Shown: positions 35,796-44,882 of the stretch, one piece after another
How positions within the stretch are numbered: position 1 is the first letter of the stretch
Layout: each line of letters starts with the position of its first letter
Origin: Oceanobacillus sp. FSL K6-2867
Lineage (GTDB): Bacteria > Bacillota > Bacilli > Bacillales > Amphibacillaceae
Reading direction: 5' to 3'
Assembly (NCBI RefSeq): GCF_037963145.1
Contig: NZ_CP150144.1
Coordinates: 3,720,001-3,784,000, forward strand
DNA: 64,000 nt
Position numbers and translations under genes: made by a program
Notes under the pieces: model-generated
Told to the model about the DNA's origin: nothing
Databases searched by the model: none
The model's input: only the letters and a program-made list of their open reading frames with translations

Positions 35796-37250
35796 ATGAA
35801 TACAACTTCACGTAATTATTGGTCATTGTATGTAGAGTTTTTAGAGGTCTTTAAAGATTTAAATTATAAAGGGTTCTCTATTCCCTACTTATGTCATTTT
35901 CGTAGTCTGAACCATGAAAACAAATATATTTGGGACCATTTATCATCAGAGGAATTTATAAAATCTTTATCGCATGAAGTCAGAGACCAAAAAACATTGC
36001 AGCAAATTTTCAATACGTATAAACAATCGCATATAAACCGAAAAACAAGTAAACTATTCAATAAGGCAAGTCATACAAATGGAAAAGTAGTTTTATATGA
36101 TGCCTATAATTTGATACGCTTTCCGAAAGAAATAATAACTAAACATTTCTCTCCTACATCCACTATTTTTCTTCAAGATTATAAGCTTAACGAAAAACCA
36201 AAAGTAATTAAAGGTATTCCTGTAGAAGGGATTCCCTCTCATTATTTAGAGGAATACAGTGCTAATGTAAGTTCAAATATCCAAATATTAAAAGATAAAG
36301 CGGATAAAATTATATCAACTTATACCGGTCACCCAATGTTTAACAATGAAACATTCAAAAAATATTTTTATATGCAAATAGAAGGAATAGTCAACCGTAT
36401 TGAGGAAGCCAATAGATATTTTAGAAAGAATCCAGTCTCTTGCATTATTTTTTCTTCAACACATTATTACCAATGCAGGACAATTGCCATGGTCGCGGCG
36501 GAATTAGGGATTCCTACCATATGTATGCAGCATGGTATTATTGGAGATGAACGAGGTTACATGCCTAAGATAGCAGATGTTGATGCTGTTTATTCAAATT
36601 TTGAAATCAACTGGTTTAAACAATTAGATATATCAGATCAAGCTTTAGAAGTAATTGGACATCCGAGATTTGATACTATCCACCAGGATCCTTCTGTTTC
36701 TAAGAATGAGTTAGAGAAACAATTAGCATTAAAGGAAAATAAGAAAACGATACTAATAATTGTCAGGGGCAAAATTCAAATTGAAAAATGGGAAAAACTT
36801 ATTAAAATACTTGATAAGACCGGGGATTACAATATTGTCATTAAAGATTATCCGTACTTGACACACCAACTCACTGCCATATCGCCTAACTTGTATCCAT
36901 CTAAACACTTTCAATTATATGATTTAATTCATCATAGTGATTTAGTCGTCTCTTATATTTCTACTGTAGGTTTGGAGGCTATGATTGCTAAAAAGCCAGT
37001 TTTTGTTTTGTCCACTCCTTTTCCCACGTATACCGGTTATTTCGACTCTTTAGGTGAATTAGTACAATCAGACCCTTTAATAATCTCAAAAATGATCAAC
37101 AATTATTTCATAGATGAAAAATTTAAAGAGCTAGTTGAAGAGAAACGGGAAGCATTTTTATCACAAGCATATCCTGCAGCAAAACCTTCTGGAGATAGGC
37201 TGGTTGACTTAGTTAATCGGCTGGCAAAATCCATCAGGGACAGCCACTAG
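35796..37250 (+). CDS. SpsB-like glycosyltransferase paralogue 2
   Basis: 484 residues, the most divergent of the four: NYWSLYVEFL start, CIIFSSTHYYQCRTIAMV, TICMQHGIIGD, EVIGHPRFDT, SYISTVGLEAMIAKKPVF. No Lys-rich insertion. Ribosome site aaaggag. It ends the first transcription unit of the cluster, as a terminator follows at 37298. The role as a transferase of activated sugar is inferred from the conserved QHG and GHPRFD motifs. Confidence 0.73.
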   Translation: MNTTSRNYWSLYVEFLEVFKDLNYKGFSIPYLCHFRSLNHENKYIWDHLSSEEFIKSLSHEVRDQKTLQQIFNTYKQSHINRKTSKLFNKASHTNGKVVLYDAYNLIRFPKEIITKHFSPTSTIFLQDYKLNEKPKVIKGIPVEGIPSHYLEEYSANVSSNIQILKDKADKIISTYTGHPMFNNETFKKYFYMQIEGIVNRIEEANRYFRKNPVSCIIFSSTHYYQCRTIAMVAAELGIPTICMQHGIIGDERGYMPKIADVDAVYSNFEINWFKQLDISDQALEVIGHPRFDTIHQDPSVSKNELEKQLALKENKKTILIIVRGKIQIEKWEKLIKILDKTGDYNIVIKDYPYLTHQLTAISPNLYPSKHFQLYDLIHHSDLVVSYISTVGLEAMIAKKPVFVLSTPFPTYTGYFDSLGELVQSDPLIISKMINNYFIDEKFKELVEEKREAFLSQAYPAAKPSGDRLVDLVNRLAKSIRDSH

Positions 37251-37297
37251 CAAACTGAAGGCATTAATTCACAGACTTACAATATAAATGATCATTC

Positions 37298-37333
37298 AGC
37301 TCTCCATATCTTTAGGGATAGAGGGCTTTTTTT
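37298..37333 (+). terminator. Terminator inside the glycan cluster
   Basis: agctctc-atatc / gata-gagggct stem followed by seven T. It divides the cluster into at least two transcription units; the gap 37334-37535 is AT-rich and must hold the next promoter, not identified. Confidence 0.75.
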
Positions 37334-37535
37334 GAAGAGAAAAGACTTTCTCTAACTTTTTATAAGAAAACTTTAAACATGACTAACAAGATCATTTAAT
37401 TATTCCATAAAACTAATAAAATGTGGATAGATAAGGCGATCATTTTTAGGTTGTTACCCTCTATCATATGCCAATACGCTTTCTTTATTGTTACATATTA
37501 TATTGTATCCTGTATAAAAAAGTGGAGGTATTAAC

Positions 37536-38123
37536 GTGACAGAATCAAAACTTAACGAAATTCATGATCATTGGGTTAAAAACAGTACTCCGATGAGATA
37601 TGCAAATAAATTGGAGAGAAGCGAGTTTTTATTGAAATATGTAGAAAAGTATGTTGAGAAAAAAGGAAAGGTTCTTGAGGTTGGCTGTAATGTTGGTCGT
37701 AATCTGAATCATCTCTATGAGCATGGCTATAAAGGAATGACTGGAATTGAAATTAGTCAAGAAGCGGCTATTAGTCTTCAGAAAACGTATCCAAAACTTG
37801 CGGAAGATGCGGTAATTATTAATTCTCCAGTTGAGGACGTAATTAAAAAATTCCTTCCTAATTCTTTTAACTTAGTCTTTTCAATGGCAGTTTTTGAACA
37901 TATCCACCCAGACAGTGAGTGGGTTTTTGAAGAAATAGCAAGAATTACAGGATCTTATTTAATAACAGTAGAAGCAGAAGAAACTTCACGTTGGCACATT
38001 TTCGCAAGAAACTACAAGACCATTTTTGAAAACTTTGGTTTTAAGCAGGTAACGGAAAGTAATTGCAAAGAAGCTGGTTTAGGACTATATACGCTTCGTG
38101 TATTTAAAAAAGTAGGAAATTAA
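37536..38123 (+). CDS. SAM-dependent methyltransferase, paralogue 1
   Basis: 195 residues, class I methyltransferase fold: SAM-binding VLEVGCNVGRNL (about 46-57), acidic GIEISQEA, post-motif SPVEDV, and FSMAVFEHIHPDSEWVF. It is about 60 percent identical by eye to the protein at 39769. Start is GTG 37536 after gtggaggt. Located between two SpsB-like genes, it probably methylates a sugar hydroxyl or amine on the growing glycan or nucleotide sugar. Confidence 0.85.
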   Translation: MTESKLNEIHDHWVKNSTPMRYANKLERSEFLLKYVEKYVEKKGKVLEVGCNVGRNLNHLYEHGYKGMTGIEISQEAAISLQKTYPKLAEDAVIINSPVEDVIKKFLPNSFNLVFSMAVFEHIHPDSEWVFEEIARITGSYLITVEAEETSRWHIFARNYKTIFENFGFKQVTESNCKEAGLGLYTLRVFKKVGN

Positions 38124-38132
38124 CTTTTCTTA

Positions 38133-38148
38133 ACCCCCTATAGGGGGT
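38133..38148. repeat. Perfect 16-bp palindrome
   Basis: accccctatagggggt, GC-rich in an AT-rich spacer, 9 nt after the methyltransferase stop and without a T run. May be a protein-binding site or an RNA hairpin influencing expression of the next glycosyltransferase. Confidence 0.6.
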
Positions 38149-38226
38149 ACTTAATGAGCAACATAATTGCTGTTAGATTATAGTTGTGGGGTGCCATTGA
38201 AGAATCTATTGATATAGGAGGATACT

Positions 38227-39654
38227 ATGAATACGTACGTAAAAAATTACTGGTCATTGTACCTTGATTTTCTTTACGACTTTCAAAAGTTGAACTATAA
38301 AGGATTTTCCTTATCATTTATATGTCATTTTCCTAGTTTAATTAGAAAAAACACAGAACTTTGGAAGGGTTTATATGATGAAAAATTCTCAGACCAATTA
38401 AAAAACGAGGTGAGAGATCAAAAGGAAATTCAAGAGGTATTTAATAACTATATTCTGTCTCATAAGAAAAAACAATTAGTTAAAGTGAAACAAGGAAAAG
38501 TAGTAGTGAATTATGATACAATACTTCGGTTTCCAGAAAAGACGTTCAATGATTATTTTGATCGCTCAAAAACAATGATTGTAATGGCGGGTAGTAAAAA
38601 CAATAAAAAAAGATCTGGTAGTGTTTATGTAAATAGTACGCTATTTAATCTTCCAGTCAACTATTTAAGCAACTATAAAATAGATACAAAAAAAGATATA
38701 GTCAGGCTGCAAAATCAGGCAAAATCCATGTTCAAATCCTATAAAAATCACCATCTCTATAAGGATGGAAATTTCCAAACTTTATTTTTAAAAAAAATAG
38801 CTGAAATAGTAAATTGTATCGAACAATCCATTCATTTTTATGATGAAGTTCTTGTCTCTTGTTTACTTGTAGCTAGTACTCATAGTTATATAAGCCGTAT
38901 TTTATTGTTAGTTGCTGCGGAAAGGGGCATACCTTCTATTTGTATACAGCATGGAATTCTTGCAAATGAATTCGGTTTTATACCTAAAATTGCTACAGTT
39001 GATGCTGTATATGGCAATTATGAGATGGGTTGGTATAAGCGATTGGGTGTCTCGAAAAAGTCTATTGCCATAACTGGTCATCCAAGATTTGATCAGGCAT
39101 TTCAGCCTTCTACAGTAAAAAGGTCTAGGCTTTATAAACAATTAGGGCTTGATAAAAACAAAAAAACAATAATGATCGTCGTTAGGGGGAATCGAGATAT
39201 TGCCAAATGGAGAATCTTAATTAATACAATATCTAAGAGAATAAATTTAAATATAGTTATTAAAGACTATCCTATTAAAACTCCTCACGATCTGACAAAA
39301 GAGTTTCCATTTGTCCATTCATCACAAGATTATAATTTATATGACATCCTCCCAAATGTTGACGTTATCGTTTCTTATCCATCTACAGTATGCTTAGAAG
39401 CCATGCTTGTAAACAAACCTTTATTTGTATTGAATAAGAAGTTACCGAGTTATACAGGTTATTATGATAGTTTAGATGAAATAGTTCAAAAGGATCCAAA
39501 ACAATTAGGCGAATTGATAGTAAGATTTTTTAATGATTCTAATTGGAGAGCTTACGTCCATGAGAAAAGGGAAAAATTCCTTCAGAATGCTTATCCCGAT
39601 TCCAGTATGTCGGGAGAACGATTGAAAAAGTTAATTAATAGCCTTACAAGATAG
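38227..39654 (+). CDS. SpsB-like glycosyltransferase paralogue 3
   Basis: 475 residues, the length of B. subtilis SpsB. Motifs: NYWSLYLDFL, SCLLVASTHSYISRILLLV, SICIQHGILANEFGF, AITGHPRFDQAF, SYPSTVCLEAMLVNKPLF, SYTGYYDSLDEIVQKDP. It is nearest to copies 1 and 4. Ribosome site aggagga. Sits between the two paralogous methyltransferases, suggesting duplication of a transferase-methyltransferase unit. Confidence 0.75.
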   Translation: MNTYVKNYWSLYLDFLYDFQKLNYKGFSLSFICHFPSLIRKNTELWKGLYDEKFSDQLKNEVRDQKEIQEVFNNYILSHKKKQLVKVKQGKVVVNYDTILRFPEKTFNDYFDRSKTMIVMAGSKNNKKRSGSVYVNSTLFNLPVNYLSNYKIDTKKDIVRLQNQAKSMFKSYKNHHLYKDGNFQTLFLKKIAEIVNCIEQSIHFYDEVLVSCLLVASTHSYISRILLLVAAERGIPSICIQHGILANEFGFIPKIATVDAVYGNYEMGWYKRLGVSKKSIAITGHPRFDQAFQPSTVKRSRLYKQLGLDKNKKTIMIVVRGNRDIAKWRILINTISKRINLNIVIKDYPIKTPHDLTKEFPFVHSSQDYNLYDILPNVDVIVSYPSTVCLEAMLVNKPLFVLNKKLPSYTGYYDSLDEIVQKDPKQLGELIVRFFNDSNWRAYVHEKREKFLQNAYPDSSMSGERLKKLINSLTR

Positions 39655-39768
39655 TACCTATCTAAAAAAGGCTGGATGGAGTTTATGCTTTTCATTATTT
39701 CAGACGAAGTGAACAACACATTTTTTCTGATAATATCTTTTAATCTCAATAATAGGAGGAAGAAAAAT

Positions 39769-40359
39769 ATGAGTAATGATAGTGAAAAAACGCTTAAAGA
39801 AATCCATGATTACTGGAAAAGCCATAGTTCACCAGACTATTACATGGATAAAATTGACCGAAGCGAGTTTTTAATCAATTATATAAATAAGTATATCGAG
39901 CAGAACGGAAAAATACTTGAAATTGGATGTAATGTAGGAAGAAATTTAAATTATCTTTATAAAAACAACTTTAATAACTTGACAGGAATTGAGATAAGTG
40001 AAGAAGCAATTCGTTCACTAAAAAAAACATACCCGTTATTAGCCAAAAACACTAACATTATCCATTCACCTGTTGAAGATATAATTAAAGAACTGCCTAC
40101 TAAACATTTTGAACTTGTCTTTACTATGGCTGTGCTGGAACATATTCATCCGGAAAGTGAATGGGTATTTGAAGACATCGCAAGGATTACTGGGGGCTAT
40201 TTAATTACTATCGAAGCTGAAAAAGCAAAAAACTGGCGGATTTTCCCAAGAGAATATAAAGAAATTTTTGAGAGGTTTGGTTTAAAACAGTTAGAAGAAA
40301 CTCGCTGTGATTCAATAGCTGATTTGAGGGCGTATACTCTAAGAGTCTTTAAAAAGTGA
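39769..40359 (+). CDS. SAM-dependent methyltransferase, paralogue 2
   Basis: 196 residues. ILEIGCNVGRNLNYLY, GIEISEEAIRSLKKTYP, SPVEDIIKEL and VFTMAVLEHIHPESEWVF match paralogue 1 almost position by position. Start ATG 39769 lies 7 nt after aggagga; the in-frame extension up to 39676 has no ribosome site and no counterpart in paralogue 1. Probably methylates the same or a neighbouring position of the glycan. Confidence 0.85.
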   Translation: MSNDSEKTLKEIHDYWKSHSSPDYYMDKIDRSEFLINYINKYIEQNGKILEIGCNVGRNLNYLYKNNFNNLTGIEISEEAIRSLKKTYPLLAKNTNIIHSPVEDIIKELPTKHFELVFTMAVLEHIHPESEWVFEDIARITGGYLITIEAEKAKNWRIFPREYKEIFERFGLKQLEETRCDSIADLRAYTLRVFKK

Positions 40360-40593
40360 TCTGCCTTAAAGGGAAGTTCAAATTATAAAAAATAAGTAAA
40401 CGTATTCCTTCATTATATGCAAAATAATTATGAACCTCACGGAAAAACAGAAGCGGCTATAGTCTATACTAATTTTGCTGACTCAGATTCAAGCATATTA
40501 GGTAGCACTTATAGAAGATAATTAGTAGTAGACTATAAGCTTTTATGGGAAAAAATGTTTGAAGAATACAAATTAAGGAGGTTAAGAATCCTT

Positions 40594-42105
40594 ATGAATA
40601 CTTTTGTGAAAAATTACTGGTCGTTATACGTGGATTTTCTGGAGGATTTTGAGAAACTGAATTATAAAGGTTTTTCATTATCGTATTTATTTTGTCACTT
40701 TTACAGTGTCGTTATAAACAATAATATACTATTGAATCAACTATATGATGAAAATATTGGCAGGCTGCTAAAAAATCAAGTTAAAGATCGAAAAGAAGTA
40801 CAGGTGAAATTCAATACATTTATTCAATTACACACCAAGAATCCGTCTAAAGAAAAGAAACAAGGAAAAGTAGTCATTCATGTAGATAAACTTCTCCGAT
40901 TTCCTAATAAAACCTTTACAGCTTACTTTAACCCCTCAAATACAATCATACTAAACTCTGGAAAGAATTCTAAAAACAAACTTAAAAAAAATTCAGCTAC
41001 TACAATTTATGGGATAAATAATATTCCTATCGAATATCTTCAACATTATGCAGTGGATAATGGGAAAGCAGTAAAAAAGGCGCAAAACCAAGCGCGTGGT
41101 CTTTGCAAGGGCTATAAAAAACATCTACTATATAACGATGAACAATTTCAAAATATGTTTTTAATACAAATATCTCACATAATAAATTGTATTGAAGAGA
41201 TAACTAATTTCCTGGATAGAGTATCGGTTTCGTGCATAGTTGTTTCGACTACTCATAGTTATATAAATCGTATTCTCGCTTTAGTTGCTGCAAAAAAAGG
41301 TATTCCAACTGTTTGTATACAGCATGGAATCATAGCAAATGAATTTGGTTATTTGCCAAAGGTTGCAACAATTGATGCTGTTTATGGAGATTTTGAAGTA
41401 GACTGGTATAAAAAAAAGGGAGTTCCTGTGGAGTCGCTTGAAGTCACTGGTCATCCTAGATTTGATGAGTTATTTAATAGAAGCACAATATCTCGGATTA
41501 AATTTAACCAACAATTGAGCTTAGATACTAACAAAAAAACATTAATGGTAACAGTTAGAGAAAATTATGATATGGATAAATGGCGAGTATTAATAAAAAC
41601 AATCATAAATAAATATGAAATGAATATTGTTATTAAGGACTATCCAGGTAAAGAAACGAATACGTTATTAAAGGAATTTCCATTCGTACATTCTACGAAA
41701 AATTATCAACTCTATGACATACTTCCTAATGTTGACGCTGTTGTTACCTACCCGTCTACAGTTGGATTGGAAGCTATGTTGGCAGATAAACCAGTATTTA
41801 TCTTAGATAATGCAGATACGGCCAATTTGAATAATAGGCATGAAAGATTATCAACTACCAGTTCATTAATTAATAATCCAGGTTATTCCGATTATTATAA
41901 CGCTCTAAAAGGAATGGTTCATCATAATCCAGAAAAGTTGGGAGAATTAATAGTAAAATATTTTCAGGATACTAAGTGGGAATGTGAAACCAAAAAGAAA
42001 AAAGATGAGTTCCTCAATTATGTATATCCAAATTTTTCATTGTCTGGGAAACGATTAAAGAAATTAATAGATAGACTGACAAGCCAATACCCGAAATATC
42101 GTTAA
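40594..42105 (+). CDS. SpsB-like glycosyltransferase paralogue 4
   Basis: 503 residues from ATG 40594, chosen because all paralogues begin M-(N/D)-T---NYWSLY; aaggagg lies 12 nt upstream. Motifs: SCIVVSTTHSYINRILALV, TVCIQHGIIANEFGY, EVTGHPRFDELF, TYPSTVGLEAMLADKPVF. Compared with the others it has about 25 extra residues (NADTANLNNRHERLSTTSS region) just before the Y-(T/S)-x-YY-AL block. Last of the four copies. Confidence 0.73.
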   Translation: MNTFVKNYWSLYVDFLEDFEKLNYKGFSLSYLFCHFYSVVINNNILLNQLYDENIGRLLKNQVKDRKEVQVKFNTFIQLHTKNPSKEKKQGKVVIHVDKLLRFPNKTFTAYFNPSNTIILNSGKNSKNKLKKNSATTIYGINNIPIEYLQHYAVDNGKAVKKAQNQARGLCKGYKKHLLYNDEQFQNMFLIQISHIINCIEEITNFLDRVSVSCIVVSTTHSYINRILALVAAKKGIPTVCIQHGIIANEFGYLPKVATIDAVYGDFEVDWYKKKGVPVESLEVTGHPRFDELFNRSTISRIKFNQQLSLDTNKKTLMVTVRENYDMDKWRVLIKTIINKYEMNIVIKDYPGKETNTLLKEFPFVHSTKNYQLYDILPNVDAVVTYPSTVGLEAMLADKPVFILDNADTANLNNRHERLSTTSSLINNPGYSDYYNALKGMVHHNPEKLGELIVKYFQDTKWECETKKKKDEFLNYVYPNFSLSGKRLKKLIDRLTSQYPKYR

Positions 42106-42238
42106 AAAAATATTTATTTTTTCTATTTCCAGCGTGAAATGAGTATATGTCGATGATGCTTATACCTTGCTGTTATATGATTTTTGGACTAGGGAATCAC
42201 TTATTAGTTCATTTGTTGTTTTGATGAGGTGATTTAAA

Positions 42239-43129
42239 ATAATAAATAGCATTTCAAACATTATTATAGGTACGGCACAATTCGGAATGGATTACGGTGT
42301 AACGAATCAGAGAGGGCGTATTCCTAAAACTGAAATACGGGAAATATTAAGATACTGTTATAAAAACTATATTCACACAATTGATACAGCCGCTAATTAT
42401 GGAAATAGTGAAGAAATATTAGGGGAATTGATATCAAATCGTCAATTCAATATTTATTCAAAGATACCTCACTTAAATGTTAGCATATTTGATAATAAAG
42501 AATTAAATGCCGTTGAAAAAACGTTTTTTAGATCATTAAATAAATTAAAAGTAAATCAGATGGAAGGGATTTTTGTTCACAATGCTGATAATTTATTAGC
42601 TCAAAACAGTGATAAATTATTTCATTTAATAATGAAGTGGAAACATACGGGTTTAATAAAAAAAGTAGGAGTTTCTATTTATGATGAAATCCAATTGAAT
42701 TCAATATTAGATCATTATGATATTGATATTTTTCAAATACCAATAAATATTTATGATCAAAGATTAATACATTCAGATATACTGGATGAAATAAAAAAAA
42801 GAAATATAGAAATACATGCAAGGTCCATATTCTTACAAGGTTTATTACTGACAGATCCTAAGAAATTACCTAAGAAATTTAAATCTTTGATTCCAATCCA
42901 TTACAAATTAGAATCTCTTTTTCTTCGTCATGAACTAACAAAGCTTGAAGGAGCGTTACAATTTATATTGCAAATTAAACAAATTGATTGCATGCTGGTC
43001 GGTATTAATAACCTTCATCATATAATGGAAATTGTTCAATCACTCAAAAAACTAAAAAAGGAAACTTATATTGATTTCAAGGATTTTCAAATCAATAATG
43101 TTACCTTAATTGATCCAAGGAGGTGGTAA
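42239..43129 (+). CDS. Aldo/keto reductase, apparently lacking a normal start codon
   Basis: Aldo/keto reductase barrel: IIIGTAQFGMDYGVTN (NADP-side first strand), IDTAANYGNSEEILGEL (catalytic Asp and Tyr), VGVSIYDEIQLNSIL and ARSIFLQGLLL. The first ATG in frame (42287) falls inside the conserved first strand. The frame runs back to TGA 42230 with no ATG, GTG or TTG. A ribosome site gaggtga (42226-42232) is followed 7 nt later by ATA 42239 (then ATA 42242), so translation may begin at AUA. The gene overlaps the next one's ribosome site. It probably reduces or rearranges a keto-sugar. Confidence 0.72.
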   Translation: MINSISNIIIGTAQFGMDYGVTNQRGRIPKTEIREILRYCYKNYIHTIDTAANYGNSEEILGELISNRQFNIYSKIPHLNVSIFDNKELNAVEKTFFRSLNKLKVNQMEGIFVHNADNLLAQNSDKLFHLIMKWKHTGLIKKVGVSIYDEIQLNSILDHYDIDIFQIPINIYDQRLIHSDILDEIKKRNIEIHARSIFLQGLLLTDPKKLPKKFKSLIPIHYKLESLFLRHELTKLEGALQFILQIKQIDCMLVGINNLHHIMEIVQSLKKLKKETYIDFKDFQINNVTLIDPRRW

Positions 43130-43133
43130 TTTG

Positions 43134-44021
43134 ATGTTAAAGTTTGGTCTTCTAGGTATGAGTGAGGGGAATGGTCACCCTTATTCCTGGTCAGCTATTT
43201 TTAATGGTTATAACCCCAACTATATGAAAAATTGCCCCTTTCCTGGGATACATGATTATTTGAGTGAAAAAAAATTTCCAGACGATGCAATTAAGGAGGC
43301 TGCTGTTACTCATATATGGACACAGGAAATGGAGATATCAAACCATATCGCTAAGGCTTCCAATATCAAAAATATAGTAAAAAGCCCTGAGGAAATGATT
43401 GGTAAAGTAGATGCAGTGTTATTAGCACGTGATGATCATGAGAATCATTTCAGACATAGCGAAGCATTCATAAAAGGTGGAGTACCCATTTATATTGATA
43501 AACCCATTGCTGCTAATCGATGCAAGGCAGTAAGGATATTAAATAGTGAGTTAAGTCAAGGTCAAATATTCACATGCTCACCTTTAAAATATGCTAAAGA
43601 ATTTTCAGTGGGAGAAAGAGAAATTGAAACACTGGGTGAAATAAAAAGTATTCATGCGATAGTTATGAAATCTTGGGATAAATATTCCATACATGTACTT
43701 GATCCGATACTAAATATTATCGGTTTTGATCAAACAATAAAATCGGTAAGGACAACGAAAGCAAATGGTACGGTAAATGTAGTCTATCTAACAAATAAAA
43801 ATATTTTAATAAACATTACCGTTATAGAAGCAGCAACCTATTTACCTTTTAAGATAACCATTTTAGGTACAAATAATTTATTAGAATTAGAAATGAAAGA
43901 TACATTTGATGCTTTTAAATCATCATTGCAAAAGTTTATTAATATTATAAAAAAAAGGGAGCCTCCAATTACACACAAAGAAATATTAAAAACCGTAGAA
44001 TTTATTGAGATGGGAATATGA
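43134..44021 (+). CDS. Gfo/Idh/MocA-family oxidoreductase 1
   Basis: About 295 residues. Gfo/Idh/MocA N-terminal fold with a variant dinucleotide loop (FGLLGMSEGNGHPYSW) and the usual VDAVLLARDDHENHFRH and GGVPIYIDKPIAANRC (the EKP-type lysine, here DKP). C-terminal substrate domain is shorter than usual. Start ATG 43134 after aaggaggtgg; the ribosome site lies inside the end of the aldo/keto reductase gene. Acts on a sugar or sugar acid with NAD(P). The exact reaction is unknown. Confidence 0.8.
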   Translation: MLKFGLLGMSEGNGHPYSWSAIFNGYNPNYMKNCPFPGIHDYLSEKKFPDDAIKEAAVTHIWTQEMEISNHIAKASNIKNIVKSPEEMIGKVDAVLLARDDHENHFRHSEAFIKGGVPIYIDKPIAANRCKAVRILNSELSQGQIFTCSPLKYAKEFSVGEREIETLGEIKSIHAIVMKSWDKYSIHVLDPILNIIGFDQTIKSVRTTKANGTVNVVYLTNKNILINITVIEAATYLPFKITILGTNNLLELEMKDTFDAFKSSLQKFINIIKKREPPITHKEILKTVEFIEMGI

Positions 44022-44108
44022 TAAAAACTAATACCAAAACAAAAAAGAGAATGAAATTGAAATAGTTGTTAAGAAATGTAGATGTATTATGAAAAAAAGG
44101 GGGATATG

Positions 44109-44807
44109 GTGATTAAAAATATTTGCATTATTCCTGCTAGGGGCGGATCGAAGAGAATTCCAAACAAAAATATTATCAATTTAAATGGAAAACCAATGAT
44201 TGCATATACCATTGAAGCAGCAATAGCTTCTAAATTGTTTGAACGAATTATTGTAAGTACAGACAACAAGAGAATAGCAAAAATCTCAAAGCAGTATGGT
44301 GCAGAAGTACCTTTTTTACGCGAAGCATATAGTGATGATTATTCTCCAGTAAGTATGGCAACCTTAAATACATTAAAGCAAGCAAAGAAATACTATAACG
44401 AAAAATATGACAATGTAATTCAGTTATTTGCAACTTGTCCTCTAAGGAACAGTGATCATATAATAAGCGCTTATAAAAATTTTAAAGATAAAGGCAATAC
44501 ATTTCAAATAAGTGCTTTTAAGTTAGGTTGGATGAATCCTTGGTGGGCAATAAAGATTAATGAAAATGGCGAGCCAGAACAATTGTTTGTAAAAGAATTA
44601 AAGTCCAGATCACAGGACCTTCCTGACTTATATTCTCCAACAGGAGCAGTTTGGATAGCTAATGCAGAAGCCTTTGAGAAAGAAAAAACCTTCTATGGTA
44701 AAGATTATAGGTTATATGAATTAAATTGGATGAATGCAGTAGATGTAGATGATAATGATGATTTAAACATGGTTAAAGTCATATTGGGTTTTAATGAAGA
44801 GAGATAA
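44109..44807 (+). CDS. Acylneuraminate-type cytidylyltransferase (NeuA/PseF/LegF family)
   Basis: About 232 residues. CTP-binding IIPARGGSKRIPNKNI, LNGKPMIAYTIEAA and QLFATCPLRNSDHI are the hallmark of CMP-nonulosonate synthetases. It makes CMP-activated sugar acids. A different cytidylyltransferase (SpsF type) is encoded at 48179, so this enzyme may serve a second nonulosonate or a modified Pse. Start GTG 44109 (or ATG 44106) after aagggggat. It lies between the two Gfo/Idh genes. Confidence 0.87.
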   Translation: MIKNICIIPARGGSKRIPNKNIINLNGKPMIAYTIEAAIASKLFERIIVSTDNKRIAKISKQYGAEVPFLREAYSDDYSPVSMATLNTLKQAKKYYNEKYDNVIQLFATCPLRNSDHIISAYKNFKDKGNTFQISAFKLGWMNPWWAIKINENGEPEQLFVKELKSRSQDLPDLYSPTGAVWIANAEAFEKEKTFYGKDYRLYELNWMNAVDVDDNDDLNMVKVILGFNEER

Positions 44808-44882
44808 TTAGAAGAATCTATTTTGTGTTTGAGCTGTGTAATAAAATCAATTATCGAAAATTTAACGGATTGGGGGAGGAAC

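Noticed and set aside
39648..39669. Hairpin agatag-tac-ctatct at the end of transferase copy 3
   Set aside because: Only 6 bp with A residues following on the coding strand; not a terminator in the direction of the genes.
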